A stretch of 64,000 bases of DNA from Isosphaera sp. (GCA_013822345.1 PNKH01000018.1:1-64000); one strand, 5' to 3'. Positions 18,211-27,182 are shown, counted from the first letter of the stretch. Notes: generated by a model not told the origin, from the letters alone. A program made the numbers and translations.

Positions 18211-18990
18211 CTACCGGTGGCACATCGAGCAGTTCGTCAGGACCACGGCGTTGCGGACCCGGTACTCCTCCTTGAGGAGGGCGCCCATTTCCGCCTGGGT
18301 GTCCGGCCGCTCGGTGCCGAGGAGCGGGTTGTCGGTCACCCGGCCCTTGTCGTCGACCAGCCGCCCGCGGTTCGGCAGGTCGTCGCGGGTGAACCGCTTC
18401 CGGTTCCCGTCCGGCCCCTTCTGGTCGGGGGTGTAGGTCATGCTGGTGACCTCGGTCCGCGGGCGGAGGTGCTTCTCCGGCTCGCGGTGGCACGCCAGGC
18501 ACCACTCCATCAGCAGGGTCTGGGTCTGGACGGTCAGGTTCATCTGGTCCATCCGGCCGTGGCAGGAGACGCACCCGACCCCCTTGGCGACGTGGATGGA
18601 GTGGTTGAAGTAGGCGTAGTGGGGGACGTTGTGGACCCGCTCCCACGGGATCGCGGTCCCCTCCTTGTAGCTCTTCCGGACCGGGTCGAGCATGTCCGCC
18701 CCCTGCCAGATCTGCTGGTGGCAGTTCATGCACGTCTTGGTCGGCGGGACGTTGGCGAAGTGGGAGTACTCGACGGTGGTGTGGCAGTACCGGCAGTCGA
18801 TCCCGAGCTGGCCGGAGTGGTGGGCGTGGCTGAACGCGACCGGCTGCGGCCGGATCTCCCCGATCCCGGTTGCGTACCCGGACCGGTAGAACGCGGCCAG
18901 CCCGACCCCGGTGCTCCCGGCGATCACCGGCAGCCCGAGGATGACGGCCCGGGCGATCGGGTTCATGGCCTTCGGGAAGATCTGCGGCAT
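18211..18990 (-). CDS. actA: Alternative complex III pentaheme cytochrome c ActA
   Basis: This 259-residue protein has an N-terminal membrane helix (IARAVILGLPVIAGSTGVGL) and five heme c sites: CRYCH (66-70), CMNCH (87-91), CVSCH, CLACH and a final CSMCH at the C-terminus. This is the normal heme number for ActA, which receives electrons from ActB and passes them to ActE. The start at 18990 was chosen because GAGG stands eight bases upstream; a GTG three codons earlier overlaps that GAGG. It is the second gene of the unit, 58 bases after the small membrane protein. Confidence 0.95.
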   Translation of the reverse strand: MPQIFPKAMNPIARAVILGLPVIAGSTGVGLAAFYRSGYATGIGEIRPQPVAFSHAHHSGQLGIDCRYCHTTVEYSHFANVPPTKTCMNCHQQIWQGADMLDPVRKSYKEGTAIPWERVHNVPHYAYFNHSIHVAKGVGCVSCHGRMDQMNLTVQTQTLLMEWCLACHREPEKHLRPRTEVTSMTYTPDQKGPDGNRKRFTRDDLPNRGRLVDDKGRVTDNPLLGTERPDTQAEMGALLKEEYRVRNAVVLTNCSMCHR

Positions 18991-19048
18991 GGCGGCCACC
19001 TCGGCTCGGGCAGACGGACCACCGACCCTCGACCCACTCGACCCCGCG

Positions 19049-19390
19049 TCAGAACCAGGTGAGCGTGTCCCACTGGATGTACCGGAGCACGTGGTTCAGC
19101 GTGAACGTGATCCCGACGCTGGTCCCGCAGATCAGCACCCCGGTGAGGGCGAAGTTCTCGCCCCGCGGGCCGCGGACCCCCCGGGCCAGGGTGAACAGCC
19201 CGAGGGACAGGCCGACGACGGCGAGGATCGTGCTGAACGGGTTCCACCAGAACACGACCATGCTGAAGAACCCCATCCCGATCGACGCCGCGGCCATCCC
19301 CCCGATCACCGGGGCGACGACCGGCCGCTCGCCCGGGGTGCGGGCGACGCTCGCCGTGCCGTGCGGGGTCGCGTGATCCGGGTGCGCCAT
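19049..19390 (-). CDS. Small membrane protein at the head of the respiratory operon
   Basis: I do not recognise a named family with certainty in this 113-residue protein. It has a polar, His/Pro-containing N-terminus, then hydrophobic segments VVAPVIGGMAAASIGMGFFS, TILAVVGLSLGLFTLARGVR and NFALTGVLICGTSVGITFTL, so probably three or four helices. The spacing resembles DUF4190-type proteins. GGAGGG precedes the ATG by seven bases. As the first gene of the unit it could be an assembly or accessory protein of ACIII. Confidence 0.7.
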   Translation of the reverse strand: MAHPDHATPHGTASVARTPGERPVVAPVIGGMAAASIGMGFFSMVVFWWNPFSTILAVVGLSLGLFTLARGVRGPRGENFALTGVLICGTSVGITFTLNHVLRYIQWDTLTWF

Positions 19391-19779
19391 GCCCAACCCT
19401 CCGGCCGGCGGGGTGCGGGGTCGGCGGGCGGCGACACGCACCCCGCCGGGGGACGCAACCGGCCGCCCCTCGTCGCCTCTCGCCCGCTGGTTGTCAGTCG
19501 TTCCTGCGAGTGGCGGGGGCCGTCCGACAGGTGCGGGGACGGGCTTCGTCCGACTGTAACCGCCGACTTTTCCGTGCGATAACGGGTGCCCGCCGACTTT
19601 GCCGCCCACTTCACAAGGACGAAATGTACCCACCGACGCGGCGGCGGCAAGAAGAAAAAACGGCCGAACCCGAAGACATCAACGCCCGGGGAGTTGTGAC
19701 CGTCTCGATGGACGCGCGCGTAGACCAGGTGCGGGCCGGATCGGGTATCCTGACCGCGTCACCAGGGGGAGGCCGACCG
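19391..19779. other. Divergent intergenic region between the respiratory unit and the helicase gene
   Basis: This stretch must hold the promoters for both the leftward respiratory unit and the rightward helicase gene. No clear -35/-10 pair stands out. A -10-like TATCCT lies at 19746-19751, 29 bases before the helicase ATG, without a good -35. Several AT-richer patches occur around 19555-19700 (for example AAGAAGAAAAAACGG), which contrast with the surrounding GC-rich sequence. No coding region is supported here. Confidence 0.45.
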
Positions 19780-22700
19780 ATGCCGTTCGACCCGGACGCC
19801 CGCCTCGCCGGGTGGCGGAAGAGCCTGCTCGACACGAGCAAGCGGAACCGGCTGATCCGGTTCGCCGTCGGCCGCGGCGGCGGGCTGCACCTGCTCCACC
19901 CGACCGCGGCCGAGCTGTGGGCGAGCCTGGTCCGCGACGGGGCGGCGCTGACCTTCCCGCGGAAGCGCGACCTCCTCGGACTGCCGCCGGAGGTGCCCGA
20001 CCCGGACACCCTGGCGTCCGACGCCGAGGACATCCCCGACCTCGACCGCGAGCTGACCGACCTCTGCCGGCGGTCGCCGCACCTCCGGCCCGACCACCTC
20101 CTGACCGACGTCGGCGACCGCCCGCTCGCCGCCCGCCTCGCCCGCCTGGCACTGACCGCCCGCGAGGCCGAGACCGACCACGGGGTGACCACGCTGTTCG
20201 CGGCGTTCGGCTTCCTCCGCTGGTCGGAGTCGGCGGACGACGAGGAGTCGCTGGCGCCGCTGCTGCTCGTCCCGGTCCGGCTGGGGCGCGAGACGGTCGA
20301 GTCGCCGTTCACCCTACGGGCCGAGGACGACGACATCTTGCCGAACCACTCGCTCGCCGAGTTGCTCGCGTCGCAGTTCCGGGTGAGGCTGCCGGCCGCC
20401 GCCGACTGCCCGCTCGACCCGGACGACCCCGAGTGCCTGACCCGGTACCTGGCGGCGGTCCGCGAGCGGGTGGGCCCGTTCCCGCGGTGGGCGGTGACGG
20501 ACGCGGCGGCGGTCGGGGTGTTCCACTTCCAGAAGCTGGCGATGTGGGAGGACCTGGGCCGGAACGCGGCCCGGGTGACCGCCCACCCGCTCGTCCGGGC
20601 GGTCGCCGGTGACACCGCGGTGTCACTCGCCGCCCCGGCGGGGCTGCCGGCGGCCGCCGACCTGGACCGGGAGGTGGTGCCGGCCGCGGCGGTCCACATC
20701 CTCGACGCCGACAGCAGCCAGCACGAGGCGATCGAGGCGGTGGCCCGCGGGGCGCACCTGGTGATGGACGGCCCGCCGGGAACGGGGAAGAGCCAGACGA
20801 TCGCGAACATGATCGCGGGGGCGCTGGCGGCCGGGAAGACGGTGCTGTTCGTGAGCGAGAAGACGGCCGCCCTGGAGGTGGTGAAGCGGCGGCTCGACGC
20901 CCGCGGCGTCGGCGTCTTCTGCCTGGAGTTGCACAGCCACAAGGCCCGGAAAAAAGAGGTGGTGGAGCAACTGCGGGAGAGCCTGGAACTGAAGCCCGAG
21001 GGGGTGCCGGACGCGGCCGCGGCGCTGTCCGAACTCGCCCACGTGCGGGCGAGGCTGAACGGGTACGTCGCCGAACTCCACGCCGCGCGGCCGCCGCTCG
21101 GGTGGAGCGCGTTCCGGGTCCACGGCGAACTCGCCCGCCTGGTCGGGGTGCCGGGTCGGTCGCGGCTCGATATCCCGGACGTGCACGCCAAGGACGCCGA
21201 GTACCTGCGCCGCGGGACGGAGATCCTGGCCGGGCTGGCGGATTGCCGGTCGGTGATCGAGGAGCCCGGCGGCCACCCGTGGCGCGGGTGCAAAGTGACG
21301 GCATACTCGCACGCCGCGGCCGACGAAGCCCGGTTCCACCTGACCCGCCTCGCCGCCGCGGTCCCGGCCGCGGAAGCCGCCGGCCGGGCGCTCGCGGCGA
21401 CCGGCGTTGTCGCAGGAGCGCTGACCGCCCGGACGTGGCCGCTGGCCGAGGCGAACGCCCGGGCCGTGGTGGACGCGCCGCTGTTCCCGCCGGAGTGGTT
21501 CGCCGACGACCCGCGCCGGGCCGCGACCGGGGCGGTCGAGCGGCACCGGCTGCTCGCCGAGATCGCCGACCTCACCGCCAAATTGCCCGAGTTCGACGCC
21601 GCCGCGGTCGAGCGGTTCGACGCCACCGCACCGGATCGTGAGCGCCTCCGCACTACACCGCCGACGGCGTGCGACCGCCTCGCCGCGCTCGGCCGCGCCG
21701 ACGCCGCCCTCCGCGAACTCGTCACCGCGACCGGCAACCTGGCGATGTCTGCGGCGGGGTTGGGTCGGCTGCTCGGGATTGGCGTTCCCGCGACCGATCA
21801 GTGCCCGAAGGTGGCGGCCGCGGCCGGGTGGTTCGGGCGACCGGGGCCGGTGCCCGGGTCGTGGTGGAACCCGGGTCGGCGTGCGGAACTGTCGGCTGCG
21901 GCGACCCGGGCGCGCGACGACGAGACGGCGGCTCAGGCCGGTCGGATCGATCTGGTGAAGCGGTGGTCGCCGGCCGCGCTCGCGCCGGAGGCGACACGCC
22001 TGGTGCGGGACGCGGCGCACGCCGGGCGGTCGTTCCTGACGCGGCTGCTCCCGCGGTGGCGGTCGCTCCGGCAGCAGGTCGCGGCGTGGCACGTCGGCCA
22101 GCTCCCCGCCGGCGCGGCGTTCCGCACCGAACTCGCGGCGCTCGCCGAGTACCACCGTAAGGCGGACGCGGTCCGGCAGGTGGCCGCCGCGTATTCCGGC
22201 GAGTGGTTCGACGTGGGCGGCGCCGTGGACTGGACAGCGACCGTCGAAGGGTTGAACGCCGCAGGCGTTCTGGCCGCCGCGGGGGCGCGCGACGGGTCGT
22301 TCGACCGCACCGCGGTGGCGGCGGCCGCGGCGGATTTGACCCGCGCCGACGCGGCGTTCCGCGACCGGTGGGCCGCGGCCGCGCGCGAGGTGGTGCTCCC
22401 CTCCGAAGTCGGCGTCCGGCCGGCCGACCTCGCCGCGCGACTGGAGGAGGAGCGGGCGGCGGTCGGGCGCGAGTCGGCCGCGCTCGGGGTGCTGGTGTCG
22501 CTCCTGAAGCCCGGTGCAGACGTGCCGGCCGCGAACATCCGCGAGCGCGGCGAGACGTTGTCGAAGCTCGCCGCGGCGCGTCGACGGCTGTCGGCGTGTC
22601 GGGTGCCGTCGAGGTCTGCGGAGCAGACCGACGACGCACCGGCGGCGGGTGGTGCGTCGTCGGTCTGCTCCGCAGACCTCGACGGCACCCGACAAGGCCC

Positions 22701-25020
22701 GCCCTTGGACGAGCCGACCGCCCGCGCCCACGCCGACCTCGCGGCGCAGCTCCTCCCGCTGCTCGATCGGATGCCGGTGTCGCCGGCCCTCGCCGCGACG
22801 CTCAGTGAGTCCGCCGCCCGCGACCGGCTGCGAACCGCCCTCGCGGCGAGCCACACCGCCCGGCCGGACTTCGAAAAGGCGTGGGGCCGCGTCACCGCCG
22901 ACCTGTTCGACCCCGACGCGCCGGCTTCGACCAACCTCGTCCTCCGCGACACCCCGCTCTCCGACCTTGCGGCGTGGGCGACGGCCCGTGCCGCCGACGC
23001 GGACCGCCTCGCCGAGTGGGCAAGGTTCGCGCAGGTCAAGGCTGATGCCACCGCCTTCGGCCTCGCCCCGATCTTGGACGAGGTGTCGGCCGGGGAGTTT
23101 CCGCCGGCCGCGGCCGCCGACGCCTTCCGGGCCCGCTTCCTCCGGCTGTGGCTCGACGCCGTCCACCAGGAATCACCCGTCCTCGCCGGGTTCGCGACCG
23201 AGTCCCACGAGCGGCTCATCGCCCGGTTCGCACAACTCGACCGGCTGAGCATCACCGCGACCCCGCAGCGGGTGCGCGGGCGACTGCTCGCCGACCCGAT
23301 CCGCCCGCGCGTCCGCGACGACGCCCCGGACGGGTCGGAACTCGGCATCCTCCAGCGCGAGGTGAACAAGAAGCGGCGGCACCTGCCGCTCCGCGACCTG
23401 TTCCGGCAGATCCCGACCGTCCTCCGGCGGCTGAAGCCGTGCCTGATGACGAGCCCGCTCGCCGTCAGCACCTACCTCGACGCCCCGGACCTCATCTTCG
23501 ACCTCGTCATCTTCGACGAGGCGTCGCAGGTCCGGCCGCACGACGCGGTCTGTGCGATCTACCGCGGCCGGCAACTGGTCGTCGGCGGCGACCCGAAGCA
23601 GCTGCCGCCGACCGACTTCTTCGCCCGCGCCGCCGGCGACGACGAGGAGGAACCGGCCGGCACCGCCGGGTTCGAGAGCCTCCTCGACGTGTGCCTCGCG
23701 CTTGGCTTGCCGCGGGCCCGGCTCCGGTGGCACTACCGCAGCCGCCGCGAGGGGCTGATCGCGTTCTCGAACCGGCACTTCTACGACGGCCGGCTCGTCA
23801 CTTTCCCGAGCGCCGACGAGGCGACCGCCCGCGCCGTGACCTTCGTCCGGGTCGCGGACGGGCGGTTCCTCGACGGGGTGAACCCGGTCGAGGCAGGGCG
23901 CGTCGCCGACCTGGTCATGGAGCACGCCCGGACGCAGTCGGACCGGAGCCTCGGGGTGATCGCGTTCAGCCAGCGGCAGCAGGACCGGATCCTCGCCGAG
24001 ATCGAGGTGCGGCGCCGCGAGTCGCCCGACACCGAAGGGTTCTTCGACGACGGCCGGCCGGACCCGTTCTTCGTGAAAAACCTGGAGAACGTGCAGGGCG
24101 ACGAGCGGGACGTGATCCTGCTCGGGGTCGGGTACGGGCCGGACGAGAGCGGGACGGTGGCGATGCGGTTCGGGCCGCTGAACCGCGCCGGCGGCGAGCG
24201 GCGGCTGAACGTCGCGGTCACCCGCGCCCGGTGGGCGATGACCGTCGTCTCGTCGATGACCGCGGCCGACATCGACCTGTCGCGGACCGGGTCGGAGGGG
24301 GCGAAGTTGCTGAAGGCGTTCCTCGACTACGCCGAGCGCGGGCCGGTCGCGCTGGCCGAATCGGGGGGCGAACCCGCCCGCGGCGGGTCGCCGTTCGAGG
24401 ACGAGGTGGGCGACGAGTTGGCGCGGCGCGGGTTGACCGTCCACCGGCGGGTCGGGTGCGGCGGCTACCGGATCGACTTGGCCGTCAGCGACCCGGGGCA
24501 GGGGGGGCGGTACCTGCTCGGGGTCGAGTGCGACGGCGAGACGTACCGGTCCGCGGCGACGGCGCGGGACCGCGACCGGCTACGGCGCGAGGTGCTGGAA
24601 GGGCTCGGGTGGCGGCTCGTCCGGGTGTGGTCCGCCGACTGGGCGCGCGACCGCGAGAGGCAGGTCGGCCGCGTCCTCGCGGCACTGGACGCGGCGAAGC
24701 GGCCGCCCATCCCGGTCGCCCCGGACCTGCCGTTGACCCTGCTGCCGGCGGCGAAGCGTAAACCGGATGCCGAGGGCCCGGAGTATGCCGCGATCGACGA
24801 CGTGCCGGCGGCCGCGGTCGCCGAGGCCGTGACCGGGGCGCTGGCCGCGTTCGGGTCGATGCCGGCGGACGAGCTGATCGCGGCCGTGGCCAGGCGGCTC
24901 GGGTTCAAGCGGACCGGGGCGCGCATCCGGGAGCGGGTGGCCGAGGCGATGAACGTCCTCGCGGCCGCCGGGAGGCTGGCGGTCGCCGACGACGGCCGGG
25001 TTCAGGGGATGAGCCCATGA
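19780..25020 (+). CDS. DUF4011 / superfamily 1 helicase / Vsr-like nuclease / DUF3320 protein, Hhe-like
   Basis: This 1746-residue protein starts with a DUF4011-like domain (RLAGWRKSLLDTSKRNRLIR near residue 8). Superfamily 1 helicase motifs follow: Walker A GPPGTGKSQT (about 331), Walker B FDEASQVRP (about 1245), GDPKQLPPTDFF (about 1270) and RRLNVAVTRARW (about 1475). Between Walker A and B lies a long Ala/Arg-rich region of about 800 residues. The C-terminal part has a Vsr/DUF559-type nuclease (FEDEVGDELARRG, YRIDLAV, GVECDGETY) and then a DUF3320-like domain. GGGGGAGG precedes the ATG by eight bases. This order matches the single-protein anti-phage system described as Hhe; function here is inferred. 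A 96-bp palindrome lies in frame at residues 940-971. Confidence 0.85.
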   Translation: MPFDPDARLAGWRKSLLDTSKRNRLIRFAVGRGGGLHLLHPTAAELWASLVRDGAALTFPRKRDLLGLPPEVPDPDTLASDAEDIPDLDRELTDLCRRSPHLRPDHLLTDVGDRPLAARLARLALTAREAETDHGVTTLFAAFGFLRWSESADDEESLAPLLLVPVRLGRETVESPFTLRAEDDDILPNHSLAELLASQFRVRLPAAADCPLDPDDPECLTRYLAAVRERVGPFPRWAVTDAAAVGVFHFQKLAMWEDLGRNAARVTAHPLVRAVAGDTAVSLAAPAGLPAAADLDREVVPAAAVHILDADSSQHEAIEAVARGAHLVMDGPPGTGKSQTIANMIAGALAAGKTVLFVSEKTAALEVVKRRLDARGVGVFCLELHSHKARKKEVVEQLRESLELKPEGVPDAAAALSELAHVRARLNGYVAELHAARPPLGWSAFRVHGELARLVGVPGRSRLDIPDVHAKDAEYLRRGTEILAGLADCRSVIEEPGGHPWRGCKVTAYSHAAADEARFHLTRLAAAVPAAEAAGRALAATGVVAGALTARTWPLAEANARAVVDAPLFPPEWFADDPRRAATGAVERHRLLAEIADLTAKLPEFDAAAVERFDATAPDRERLRTTPPTACDRLAALGRADAALRELVTATGNLAMSAAGLGRLLGIGVPATDQCPKVAAAAGWFGRPGPVPGSWWNPGRRAELSAAATRARDDETAAQAGRIDLVKRWSPAALAPEATRLVRDAAHAGRSFLTRLLPRWRSLRQQVAAWHVGQLPAGAAFRTELAALAEYHRKADAVRQVAAAYSGEWFDVGGAVDWTATVEGLNAAGVLAAAGARDGSFDRTAVAAAAADLTRADAAFRDRWAAAAREVVLPSEVGVRPADLAARLEEERAAVGRESAALGVLVSLLKPGADVPAANIRERGETLSKLAAARRRLSACRVPSRSAEQTDDAPAAGGASSVCSADLDGTRQGPPLDEPTARAHADLAAQLLPLLDRMPVSPALAATLSESAARDRLRTALAASHTARPDFEKAWGRVTADLFDPDAPASTNLVLRDTPLSDLAAWATARAADADRLAEWARFAQVKADATAFGLAPILDEVSAGEFPPAAAADAFRARFLRLWLDAVHQESPVLAGFATESHERLIARFAQLDRLSITATPQRVRGRLLADPIRPRVRDDAPDGSELGILQREVNKKRRHLPLRDLFRQIPTVLRRLKPCLMTSPLAVSTYLDAPDLIFDLVIFDEASQVRPHDAVCAIYRGRQLVVGGDPKQLPPTDFFARAAGDDEEEPAGTAGFESLLDVCLALGLPRARLRWHYRSRREGLIAFSNRHFYDGRLVTFPSADEATARAVTFVRVADGRFLDGVNPVEAGRVADLVMEHARTQSDRSLGVIAFSQRQQDRILAEIEVRRRESPDTEGFFDDGRPDPFFVKNLENVQGDERDVILLGVGYGPDESGTVAMRFGPLNRAGGERRLNVAVTRARWAMTVVSSMTAADIDLSRTGSEGAKLLKAFLDYAERGPVALAESGGEPARGGSPFEDEVGDELARRGLTVHRRVGCGGYRIDLAVSDPGQGGRYLLGVECDGETYRSAATARDRDRLRREVLEGLGWRLVRVWSADWARDRERQVGRVLAALDAAKRPPIPVAPDLPLTLLPAAKRKPDAEGPEYAAIDDVPAAAVAEAVTGALAAFGSMPADELIAAVARRLGFKRTGARIRERVAEAMNVLAAAGRLAVADDGRVQGMSP
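22598..22693. repeat. Perfect 43-bp-arm palindrome in frame inside the helicase gene
   Basis: Arms 22598-22640 and 22651-22693 are exact complements around a ten-base loop. Each arm contains the outer stem GGGTGCCGTCGAG, a small hairpin (GTCTGCGGAGCAGAC) and the inner stem GACGACGCACC. The outer and inner stems are shared with the intergenic copies at 39108-39219 and 57622-57729. The total length is 96 bases, exactly 32 codons, so the reading frame is kept. The encoded peptide begins CRVPSRSAEQTDDAP. Confidence 0.9.
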
Positions 25021-25745
25021 CGACCCACGCCGAGCCGCTGCCGCCGCGGTGCCCGGTCGTGTACCTCCCCGGGGTCGACGGGACCGGCCGGCTGCTGCAC
25101 CGCCAGGCCGGGCTGCACGACCGGTTCGCCCCGCGGTGCGTCGGCTACCCGCAGGACGACCGCCACACCTATGCCGACCTCGTCGCCCTCGCCGTCCGGC
25201 ACCTCGACGAGACTGGCCCGGCGGTCGTCCTGGCCGAGTCGTTCGGCGGGGCGGTCGCGCTGATGACTGCGCTGGCCCGCCCGGACCTGGTCCGCCGGCT
25301 GGTGCTGGTGAACACCTTCGCCCGCTACCCGCGGCGGCTGTTCATCGAGCTGCTCGCCCTGGTCGGGCCGTGGCTCCCGAACCGCCCGAGCCACCCGGCG
25401 ACGCGGCCGGTCCGGGCCCGGTTCTTCTTCCCGCGCGCCACCCCGCGGGCGGACCAGGACGCGTGGTGGGAGTTGACCAAGGACGTGCCGATGCGGGTGT
25501 ACGGCCACCGCCTCCGGCTGCTGCGCGACCTCGACCTCCGGCCGCGGCTCGCCGAGATCGACATCCCGGCGCTGGTGTTCGCGTCCCCGAACGACTGGAC
25601 GGTGCCGGTCGCGGCGGGGCGGGTGTTGGCCCGGCGGCTGCCGCGGGCGCGGCTGGTCGAGCTGCCGGCCGGGCACGCGGCGATGATCGACCCGCGGGTG
25701 GACGTGGCCGCCTGGCTGGACGACCCGCGGCACTGGCCGGGGTGA
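25017..25745 (+). CDS. Alpha/beta hydrolase
   Basis: This 242-residue protein has the alpha/beta hydrolase fold: VVYLPGVDGTGR at the oxyanion end, the nucleophile elbow LAESFGGAVAL (Ser as nucleophile), an acid in SPNDWTVP and the catalytic His in LPAGHAAMID. The substrate cannot be told; the family includes esterases and lipases. Its ATG overlaps the helicase stop in ATGA, so the two are probably translated together. Whether this reflects a shared role or only tight packing is not known. Confidence 0.85.
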   Translation: MTTHAEPLPPRCPVVYLPGVDGTGRLLHRQAGLHDRFAPRCVGYPQDDRHTYADLVALAVRHLDETGPAVVLAESFGGAVALMTALARPDLVRRLVLVNTFARYPRRLFIELLALVGPWLPNRPSHPATRPVRARFFFPRATPRADQDAWWELTKDVPMRVYGHRLRLLRDLDLRPRLAEIDIPALVFASPNDWTVPVAAGRVLARRLPRARLVELPAGHAAMIDPRVDVAAWLDDPRHWPG

Positions 25746-25804
25746 GTGTGGCTTGCCAACTGCCGCGGCGGCCGGCACAATCCGACCACCCGGCGAGGTG
25801 CGTC

Positions 25805-26587
25805 ATGAAGACGAAGGCGGAGATCGTGCGGGACTGGCTCCCGCGGTACACCGGCCGCCCGCTCGACGGGTTCGGCCGGTACGTCCTGCTCACCAACTTC
25901 ACCCACTACGTCGAGCTGTTCGCGGAACGGTTCGGGGTCGAGATCCTCGGCCGGGACCGGCCGATGCAGTCGGCCACCGCCGAGGACATCACCGTCCTGA
26001 ACTTCGGCATGGGCAGCGCGATGGCCGCGACGGTCATGGACCTCCTGTCGGCGGTCGGGCCGAAGGCGGTGCTGTTCCTCGGGAAGTGCGGCGGGCTGAA
26101 GAAGACCACGGTCGGCGACTTCATCCTGCCGATCGCGGCGATCCGCGGGGAGGGGACGAGCAACGACTACCTGCCGCCGGAGATCCCGGCCCTGCCGTCG
26201 TTCCGGATGCAGGCGGCGCTGTCGGCGGCGATCGCCCGGCACAACCTCGACTACTGGACCGGGACGGTGTACACGACGAACCGGCGGGTGTGGGAGCACG
26301 ACGAGACGTTCAAGGACTACCTCCGCACCATCCGGGCCAGCGCGATCGACATGGAGACGGCGACGGTGTTCGTGGTCGGGTTCGTGAACCACATCCCGAA
26401 GGGGGCGCTGCTGCTCGTGTCCGACAACCCCATGACCCCGGAGGGGGTGAAGACCTCGCGCTCGGACGCGGCCGTGACCGAGCGGTTCGTGCGCGCGCAC
26501 CTGGAGGTCGGGATCGACGCGCTGGCCGAGCTGCGGGACAAGGGCGAGGCGGTCCGGCACCTGCGGTTCGAGGAGCGGCCGGGGTGA
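25805..26587 (+). CDS. amn: AMP nucleosidase
   Basis: This 260-residue protein belongs to the nucleoside phosphorylase superfamily and matches AMP nucleosidases, which split AMP into adenine and ribose 5-phosphate. Visible motifs are LNFGMGSAMAATVMD, FLGKCGGLKKTT, EGTSNDYLPPEIPALPSF, the substrate-site AIDMETATVFVVGF and LLVSDNPMTPEGVKT. It is shorter than the E. coli enzyme (484 residues) and lacks the N-terminal regulatory domain, as in other short homologues. GAGGTG precedes the ATG. It lies 59 bases after the hydrolase on the same strand. Confidence 0.88.
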   Translation: MKTKAEIVRDWLPRYTGRPLDGFGRYVLLTNFTHYVELFAERFGVEILGRDRPMQSATAEDITVLNFGMGSAMAATVMDLLSAVGPKAVLFLGKCGGLKKTTVGDFILPIAAIRGEGTSNDYLPPEIPALPSFRMQAALSAAIARHNLDYWTGTVYTTNRRVWEHDETFKDYLRTIRASAIDMETATVFVVGFVNHIPKGALLLVSDNPMTPEGVKTSRSDAAVTERFVRAHLEVGIDALAELRDKGEAVRHLRFEERPG

Positions 26588-26593
26588 CCCACC

Positions 26594-26656
26594 GTCCGAG
26601 CCGGAAGCGTGAGCGACGGAAAGCCAAAAACCCGCCGCTCACGCTTCCGGCTCGGA
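26594..26656. terminator. Palindrome at a convergent junction, probable bidirectional terminator
   Basis: The arms share GTCCGAGCCGGAAGCGTGAG and its complement, about 22 paired bases, around a loop containing an A-rich AAAGCCAAAAA. It lies between the AMP nucleosidase stop and the DinB stop on the other strand. The arm sequence is closely related to the palindrome at 41928-41986. Confidence 0.65.
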
Positions 26657-26666
26657 CCAACCACGG

Positions 26667-27152
26667 TCACTGCGGGCCGGCGAACCGGTAACCATCGCCG
26701 AGGATCGTCCGCGTCAGGTGGATGATCTCCTGGGTGTGGCCGCGGAAGTGGGCGACGCTCCGCACCACCGCCTGCAGCCCGGTGAAGTCGAACTTGGTCA
26801 CCGGGATCGGCCCGCACAGCGCCTCGTCGCCCGCCGCCGACACCTCCTCCTTCGCCCGCTTCACCGCCAGCACCAACCGGCCGAGCAACTCGTCGCCCGA
26901 CACCGCCCCGCGCGCCGCGAACTCGGCCGGCCGGTCGCGGTCGTCCGGCCGCCCGCCGACCCCGCTGCCGATCAACTGGTTCAGGTTGCCGACGAGGTGC
27001 AGCACCAGGTTGCCGACCGCGTTCAGGTCCGGCCGCGGCCGCCACCACACCTGCTCGTCGGTGAGTTGCGCCAGGCAGTGGCCGACCCGGCCGAGGGCGG
27101 CGTCCAGTTCGTCGTGGACGGCGTGAGTCAGGGCGGCTCGCAGGTCGGGCAC
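26667..27152 (-). CDS. DinB-like four-helix metal-binding protein
   Basis: This 161-residue protein fits the DinB/YfiT-like fold (DUF1572-type). Metal-ligand histidines are suggested by LVLHLVGNLNQLIG in one helix and AHFRGHTQEIIHLTR in the last. Such proteins often act as thiol-dependent transferases or hydrolases, but this one's substrate is unknown. The start is GTG at 27152, supported by AGGAGG six bases upstream. A second DinB-type protein lies at 52425-52928 with different sequence. Confidence 0.8.
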   Translation of the reverse strand: MPDLRAALTHAVHDELDAALGRVGHCLAQLTDEQVWWRPRPDLNAVGNLVLHLVGNLNQLIGSGVGGRPDDRDRPAEFAARGAVSGDELLGRLVLAVKRAKEEVSAAGDEALCGPIPVTKFDFTGLQAVVRSVAHFRGHTQEIIHLTRTILGDGYRFAGPQ

Positions 27153-27182
27153 CGGTCACCTCCTCACGCGGCGAACGGCTTC

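Noticed and set aside
19611-21737. Minus-strand frame of about 700 codons opposite the helicase N-terminus
   Set aside because: Ser/Arg/Ala-rich composition and lack of any motif mark it as the antisense shadow of the helicase gene.
22598-22693. Attachment site or integron attC for the palindrome in the helicase gene
   Set aside because: Perfect 43-bp arms, no integrase gene nearby and related intergenic copies point to a repeat family; no attC-type R and L box layout is visible.
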